Origin: CAYJPK01 sp964372035
GTDB lineage: Bacteria; Desulfobacterota; Desulfovibrionia; Desulfovibrionales; Desulfovibrionaceae
DNA: 12,015 nt
Assembly (NCBI GenBank): GCA_964372035.1
Contig: CAYJPK010000068.1
Location: 1 to 12,015, forward strand
Direction of reading: 5' to 3'
The notes beneath the pieces were generated by a model. The model did not search any database, was not told where the DNA came from, and was given only the letters and a program-made list of their open reading frames with translations. Position 1 is the stretch's first letter. Each line of letters begins with the position of its first letter. The translations under genes were made by a program, and so were the position numbers. This document shows positions 8,460-12,015 of the stretch, piece by piece.

Positions 8460-8505
8460 ATAAAAAGCTGATAATGATGTTATACACAACTTATCAGCTT
8501 TTTAT
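8460..8505. terminator. Bidirectional intrinsic terminator between convergent genes
   Basis: A 15-bp perfect stem pairs ATAAAAAGCTGATAA (8460-8474) with its complement (8491-8505) around a 16-nt loop, in which GTT (8479-8481) and AAC (8488-8490) can also pair. The outer arms are A and T tracts, so a U run follows the GC-containing core on either strand. It lies 13 bp after the stop of the plus-strand gene and 17 bp after the stop of the methyltransferase gene, ideal for ending both transcripts. Confidence 0.88.
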
Positions 8506-8522
8506 TAATCTTTTCTATAAAA

Positions 8523-9902
8523 TTAACGTTTTACAAAAAAGAAACACTTACGCAAAGAATCTTTGATTTCAAATAGTTCTAACTCGTCAAAATACTTAGA
8601 GAAGTTAGCTTTAAAATCTTCAAAGCTATAATCATCAAAAATATCATCTCGAGCGGCTAGCATGCGTTCAACTTGGCTGTCTTCTCGTGGTACAAATTCA
8701 AGCACTAAGTGTGAACCACTTTTAAGGCTACGGTTAAAAAATTCAGCCTGCTCTGAAAAATTCACACCACAAGTAAAATATAAATGATGACTAAGAGCTA
8801 AAGCACAAATAAGCTTTGGCTTGTCACGCTCTAGCCATGACATTCTCTCGCAACAAGAAAACCCAATTGCTGGCGATGGATTTGCTAAATCTAAGACTAA
8901 TGGCAAGATATTTTTTGTGTCATTTTTATTTAAATCTCTAAAATGATTAGCAACAGCAGTATTATCAATATCAGCTGCAATTACATTTTTAAATTTCTTA
9001 GCTAAAATAGCACTGTATTTTCCAGTATTTGCACCTAAATCAAGAGCTAAGTCGCCAGAATATCGATTTGCAGCAAGCTCTATTAATTCTTCCTTATGCT
9101 GTCTCGCTAAGTCACTATAATTAGTATCATTATAATAGTCAGCCCATTCACCAACGCCTTTTGGGTCTGGTAAATTTTCAACGGTACGCTTTAAAGAATC
9201 AATCAGTTCAATTAATTGCTTAGTACTTAGTTTTGCTTTTTTAGTATGCTCTGCCGCCTTTCTGCCATCTTCAAATTTTTTCTCTGCCATAGAATGAAAG
9301 TGCAAATGCATCTGCAATCCACCGTAAAAATTAGCTTTAAATGGCAAAAGTGACCACGCAAGCTCAAGTGGTATCCCATCAATCCAAAGCGCTGATAGGC
9401 GTGATAAACGATAATCAAAGCTTTGAAGTGCAAGTGGAGCTAAAAAATGCATACAAAACTGACGATAAGCTTGCCACGGCTCATCTTCATTTCTTGTTTC
9501 AAAAGATAATAAATCAATAAAAATTGGCTTATTCCCAATAAATTGAACATTATAAGCAGTCGCATCTTTTAGGCTCATGCCACATTCAAGAGCTTTTTTT
9601 TGCAATTCAAGGGTAAAAATAGCTGCTGCTCTAAGCTGAGGAAAAGACCATTCATAAGGATATGAAATAAAAGGTATTTTCTCAACCTCAAGAACTTTCC
9701 AAGCACCATCAATTACGTGTGCTGAAACTTCCTTAAAGTTAGGAATATCCTTATTTGCAATAAGTTTTTCAAATAAGCCTGATGAGCTTGCCTGCTCAAA
9801 ATCTTTTTGATAACAAGCATTTACACTACGAATAATTTTTTGTCCGTCAGAATAGACCTTACCACAGGGGTCACGAAAAGAACTTGTAAGTTTTGACAGC
9901 AT
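8523..9902 (-). CDS. NoeA-like class I SAM-dependent methyltransferase
   Basis: Predicted cytoplasmic methyltransferase of two parts, 459 aa from the chosen ATG. Residue numbers here count from the upstream GTG at 9911 (subtract 3 for the ATG). The C-terminal half has the Rossmann SAM-binding motif I LALDLGANTGKYS (288-300), the acidic AADID after strand 2 (312-316) and LALSHHLYF (371-379). The N-terminal half begins SFRDPCGKVY and contains DATAYNVQF followed by PIFIDLLSFE (116-138), the pattern I recall from proteins annotated as NoeA-like nodulation methyltransferases. The Shine-Dalgarno AGGTG (9913-9909) overlaps the GTG and is 6 nt before ATG 9902, so ATG is preferred. It follows the 64-aa gene by 16 bp. 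The substrate is unknown; a glycan or lipid-linked acceptor is inferred from neighbours and the NoeA association. No catalytic residue looks missing. Confidence 0.8.
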   Translation of the reverse strand: MLSKLTSSFRDPCGKVYSDGQKIIRSVNACYQKDFEQASSSGLFEKLIANKDIPNFKEVSAHVIDGAWKVLEVEKIPFISYPYEWSFPQLRAAAIFTLELQKKALECGMSLKDATAYNVQFIGNKPIFIDLLSFETRNEDEPWQAYRQFCMHFLAPLALQSFDYRLSRLSALWIDGIPLELAWSLLPFKANFYGGLQMHLHFHSMAEKKFEDGRKAAEHTKKAKLSTKQLIELIDSLKRTVENLPDPKGVGEWADYYNDTNYSDLARQHKEELIELAANRYSGDLALDLGANTGKYSAILAKKFKNVIAADIDNTAVANHFRDLNKNDTKNILPLVLDLANPSPAIGFSCCERMSWLERDKPKLICALALSHHLYFTCGVNFSEQAEFFNRSLKSGSHLVLEFVPREDSQVERMLAARDDIFDDYSFEDFKANFSKYFDELELFEIKDSLRKCFFFVKR

Positions 9903-9908
9903 ACTTTT

Positions 9909-9913
9909 CACCT
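9909..9913 (-). promoter_or_regulatory. Shine-Dalgarno deciding the methyltransferase start
   Basis: The minus strand reads AGGTG here, 6 nt before the ATG at 9902-9900. The alternative in-frame GTG (9911-9909) lies inside this motif and has no ribosome site of its own, so the ATG three codons downstream is the likelier start. Confidence 0.55.
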
Positions 9914-9918
9914 ATTTA

Positions 9919-10113
9919 TTATGACTTTTTCAAACCTAAAGCTGATTTTACTTTATCAACCATACGCCCGATAAAGGCAAAAAAGGAAAGAATACTTTGC
10001 ACAAGCGTGCTACCAGAACCAGGGTCAAGATAACCAGCATGTGACTTTTTAGACATTACAAGTGATGCAAGTATAAATACAGCTAAACATAATAGGATTT
10101 TTAGTATAAACAT
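9919..10113 (-). CDS. Small exported YLDPGSGS protein
   Basis: A 64-aa protein of unknown function. Residues 1-26 form a signal peptide: Lys5, a hydrophobic core from about 6 to 20, then SKKSHA with an Ala-type cleavage site before Gly27. The predicted mature part of about 38 residues starts GYLDPGSGSTLVQS, followed by a hydrophobic or amphipathic helix (about 37-50) and a basic C-terminus ending in KKS, suggesting attachment to the membrane's outer face. If the signal is not cleaved it could be a two-helix membrane protein. ATG 10113 has GGAGT (10123-10119) at 5-nt spacing, supporting a real gene despite its size. It sits 32 bp after yrbG and just before the methyltransferase. I recall small proteins with Y(L/I)DPG(S/T)GS near the start beside sulfatase-fold and glycan genes in other bacteria; that recollection is unverified. 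Confidence 0.82.
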   Translation of the reverse strand: MFILKILLCLAVFILASLVMSKKSHAGYLDPGSGSTLVQSILSFFAFIGRMVDKVKSALGLKKS

Positions 10114-10145
10114 TTAAAACTCCATTAAGTATTTTGTGTTAGGGC

Positions 10146-11105
10146 TCAAGGATTTAAAGCAGCTTGTATCAAAAGCCCTGTGTAGATAACATAGATAGAA
10201 ATTAAAATAAACCCTTCTAACCTATTAATTTGCGCCTCTGCTCTAAATTTTAAACCAAAGAAATAAAGAGCAAGTGTTAAGCCAACCATAAACGACATAT
10301 CACGAGTTATAACTTCAGATGGCAAATCAAAAGCCTTAATTCCTCCAGCAATACCAACAACAGCTAAAGTGTTGAAAAAGTTAGAGCCTATCACGTTACC
10401 GAGCGCAATATCATGTTCACCCTTTTTTGCTGCCATAACAGAAGAAGCAAGCTCTGGAAGTGAAGTTCCAATTGCAACAACAGTTAAACCCACAATCATA
10501 TCATTAATTCCAAATATTTCAGCTAGTTCAACTGCGCCGTAAACAAGAATTCTTGAGCTAGCCACTAATAAAACTAAGCCCACTAGAAGCCATACAATCG
10601 CACTTTTTAAAGAAACTTCTTCCTTATCTTTATCTTCTATGACATTGTTTTTTTTGTCTTTTACTGCAGCTCTAATTGTCCATGTCATAACACAGAAAAA
10701 TACGAAAAGCAAAATTATTGCATCAAAAGTTGAAAGATGTAAATCATAAATTAAGTAAATAGTTAGGGCGGTTACCGCAATTAATATTGGCAATTCACGA
10801 GTCATAATTCTTTTTTGCACCAAAACTGGACTAATTAACGAAGTTGTACCTAAAATAAGTGCAATGTTCGCAATATTTGAACCATAAGCATTGCCAAGTG
10901 CAATTCCAGGGTTTCCATCAAGTGCCGCAAGTGCTGATACCATCATTTCTGGTGCTGATGTACCAAAGCCAACAATAACCATACCAATAATTAATGGTGA
11001 AATAGAAAAATATTTAGCTGTGGCACTCGCCCCATCAACAAATTTATCTGCACTCCATACTAAAATCACAATACCAACAACAATTGCAACACTTGCAAGT
11101 AACAT
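10146..11105 (-). CDS. yrbG: Na+/Ca2+ antiporter, YrbG/CaxA family
   Basis: Inner-membrane cation/Ca2+ exchanger that probably expels Ca2+ in exchange for Na+ (some members are K+-dependent). The 319 aa match the family length of about 320-360. The two inverted alpha repeats are intact: GFGTSAPEMMVS (46-57) with GNAYGSNIANI (71-81), and AIGTSLPELASS (211-222) with GNVIGSNFFN (236-245), including both ion-coordinating Glu residues (53 and 218). About ten hydrophobic segments are split by a charged cytoplasmic loop (about 148-166, Lys/Asp/Glu-rich). ATG 11105 has AGAGGT at 5-nt spacing (11116-11111). It is the first gene of the leftward run yrbG, YLDPGSGS gene, methyltransferase. The family is clear; ion specificity is inferred from family, and the usual E. 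coli partner genes (kdsD, lptC region) are not here. Confidence 0.93.
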   Translation of the reverse strand: MLLASVAIVVGIVILVWSADKFVDGASATAKYFSISPLIIGMVIVGFGTSAPEMMVSALAALDGNPGIALGNAYGSNIANIALILGTTSLISPVLVQKRIMTRELPILIAVTALTIYLIYDLHLSTFDAIILLFVFFCVMTWTIRAAVKDKKNNVIEDKDKEEVSLKSAIVWLLVGLVLLVASSRILVYGAVELAEIFGINDMIVGLTVVAIGTSLPELASSVMAAKKGEHDIALGNVIGSNFFNTLAVVGIAGGIKAFDLPSEVITRDMSFMVGLTLALYFFGLKFRAEAQINRLEGFILISIYVIYTGLLIQAALNP

Positions 11106-11144
11106 ATATAACCTCTTGTTATCTAAAACTAATTAATAAAAAAA

Positions 11145-11174
11145 AATATATTTAAAATTAAATTTTTCTTACAA
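11145..11174 (-). promoter_or_regulatory. Candidate sigma-70-type promoter for the yrbG operon
   Basis: On the minus strand TTGTAA (11174-11169, 4 of 6 to the -35) and TATATT (11150-11145, 5 of 6 to the -10) are 18 nt apart, about 40 nt upstream of the yrbG ATG. The 14-bp palindrome lies directly upstream of the -35. The DNA is so A/T-rich that chance matches are expected. Confidence 0.35.
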
Positions 11175-11176
11175 AC

Positions 11177-11190
11177 ACAAAATATTTTGT
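11177..11190. promoter_or_regulatory. Perfect 14-bp palindrome, possible operator
   Basis: ACAAAATATTTTGT is identical to its own reverse complement and lies between the divergent yrbG and maf genes, 2 bp from the candidate yrbG -35 box. Position and symmetry fit a dimeric repressor or activator site. I see no other copy in the window and cannot name a regulator. Confidence 0.35.
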
Positions 11191-11325
11191 CACTATATAT
11201 CTAAAGAACACTACTTGCAAGGATTTATATTTTGTTCAATTTTTTCTGTTTGTGCTCCATAGAAATTTATGTTAAAAAAATTTAATTTTAGAGCTTTCAA
11301 GCATAGTGAGGTTAAATTTTTTCAT

Positions 11326-11952
11326 ATGAATAAACTATTTGAAGCAAATTATAATATTTTTCTTGCCTCTACTTCTCCACGAAGATTACAATTTTTTCAA
11401 GAATTAGGCTTTGATTTTGAACCGATAAAGCCTTCAAATGAAGAAGATAGCCCATACTGCGACGAATTACCCTCAAATTATGCCATGCGAGTTGCAAAAA
11501 CAAAGGCTCTTTATGCTGATACCTATCTTAGGAATTTTGGACAGCAAAATCAAGCTTATGTCATTATAGCGGCAGATACTGTTGTTAGCATTGATGGAAT
11601 AATCTTAGGAAAACCAAAGGATAACCTTGATGCACTGCGCATGTTAAAAATGCTTAATGGAAAAACACATATTGTTACTACTAGCGTGCATATCATTGAA
11701 AATATTGAACAAAATAAACACACATCTTTTGCAAATGAAACTAAAGTGACTTTTGCAAATTTTTCAGATAAAGTCCTTAAAAACTACGCAAATTGCGGCG
11801 AACCTCTAGATAAAGCAGGTTCTTACGCTATTCAGGGACAGGGAGCTTTTTTAGTTAGCTCTATTGATGGTTGCTGGGCAAATGTTGTTGGACTACCAGT
11901 CAATACCCTTGTTGAAATTCTATTAAGACGTAATATTATTAGAACAATCTAA
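11326..11952 (+). CDS. maf: Maf family nucleotide pyrophosphatase (YhdE-like)
   Basis: Cytoplasmic nucleoside triphosphate pyrophosphatase, likely hydrolysing dTTP/UTP and modified pyrimidine nucleotides to the monophosphate; historically named for septum inhibition. From ATG 11326 it is 208 aa, close to the family's about 190-200. Motifs: IFLASTSPRR (11-20, nucleotide-binding loop), AADTVV (82-87) with catalytic Asp84, GKPKD (95-99), LNGKTHIVTTSV (110-121), DKAGSYAIQGQGA (162-174) and NVVGLPVNTL (186-195). DKAGSYAIQG favours the YhdE dTTP/UTP class over YceF. An in-frame ATG at 11269 would add 19 residues before the usual start and lacks a ribosome site. The chosen ATG has GTGAGG (11305-11310), though its 15-nt spacing is long, so the start is uncertain. 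It is divergent from yrbG. No gene follows it in the last 63 bp. Confidence 0.93.
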   Translation: MNKLFEANYNIFLASTSPRRLQFFQELGFDFEPIKPSNEEDSPYCDELPSNYAMRVAKTKALYADTYLRNFGQQNQAYVIIAADTVVSIDGIILGKPKDNLDALRMLKMLNGKTHIVTTSVHIIENIEQNKHTSFANETKVTFANFSDKVLKNYANCGEPLDKAGSYAIQGQGAFLVSSIDGCWANVVGLPVNTLVEILLRRNIIRTI

Positions 11953-12015
11953 AGCGGTGATAATATTAGAATTTTATAAAAAAATTTTTGCTAAAAATAA
12001 AAAACCTTTTTTTTG
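11953..12015. other. AT-rich trailing segment after maf
   Basis: A/T-rich DNA with A and T runs, including eight T at 12007-12014. Only weak A/T-only stems can form, so I do not call a terminator. The window may cut one that continues to the right. Confidence 0.4.

Noticed and set aside
10891..11136. 81-codon plus-strand open frame overlapping the 5' end of yrbG
   Set aside because: Mirrors the conserved alpha-1 repeat coding sequence and has no ribosome site; yrbG is clearly the real gene.
11984..11998. ATTTTT-GCT-AAAAAT stem after maf, considered as a terminator
   Set aside because: Six A/T pairs only, with no GC core; too weak to call.
1..12015. CRISPR array, tRNA/rRNA, insertion sequence, phage or toxin-antitoxin genes
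   Set aside because: No spaced direct repeats, no cloverleaf or rRNA-like sequence, no transposase or integrase motifs, and no paired small cytoplasmic genes were seen.

Overview
The window is a low-GC (about one third G+C by eye) bacterial chromosome segment holding seven protein-coding genes, no RNA genes and no mobile elements. The FtsH protein, with its MNQFSRN start, NQPQ stretch, PWYMTLLISWFPMLLLIGVW second membrane segment and GHARNFSEET region, reads like FtsH from Desulfovibrionales. The three-domain Pta fits that too. My best guess is an AT-rich member of that group, such as a gut or host-associated relative of Desulfovibrio. This rests on remembered family sequences, not on a search.

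Left part (1-5421, minus strand): ftsH, pta and ackA are read leftwards with gaps of 31 and 64 bp, so they look like one operon. FtsH is the membrane AAA+ zinc protease. Pta and AckA together convert acetyl-CoA to acetate through acetyl phosphate and yield ATP. A hairpin lies between pta and ackA. ftsH starts with TTG behind a strong Shine-Dalgarno sequence.

Middle part (5422-10113): a 322-bp divergent intergenic region carries promoter candidates, then a 900-aa plus-strand gene for a membrane enzyme of the alkaline phosphatase/sulfatase superfamily. It carries a helical-repeat (TPR-like) region and degenerate copies of the FDxxWY...HYL repeats known from surface-glycan proteins. It converges, across a long perfect bidirectional terminator hairpin, on a minus-strand operon that ends in a NoeA-like SAM methyltransferase with an N-terminal region bearing kinase-like Asp/Asn/Asp spacing. 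That gene follows a 64-aa exported micro-protein carrying YLDPGSGS. These three genes look like a poorly described envelope or surface-glycan modification module and are the best candidate for something new here.

Right part (10114-12015): the same minus-strand operon begins with a YrbG-type Na+/Ca2+ exchanger. It is divergent from a plus-strand Maf-type nucleotide pyrophosphatase. A perfect 14-bp palindrome sits between the two and could be an operator. The last about 60 bp are AT-rich with no gene.
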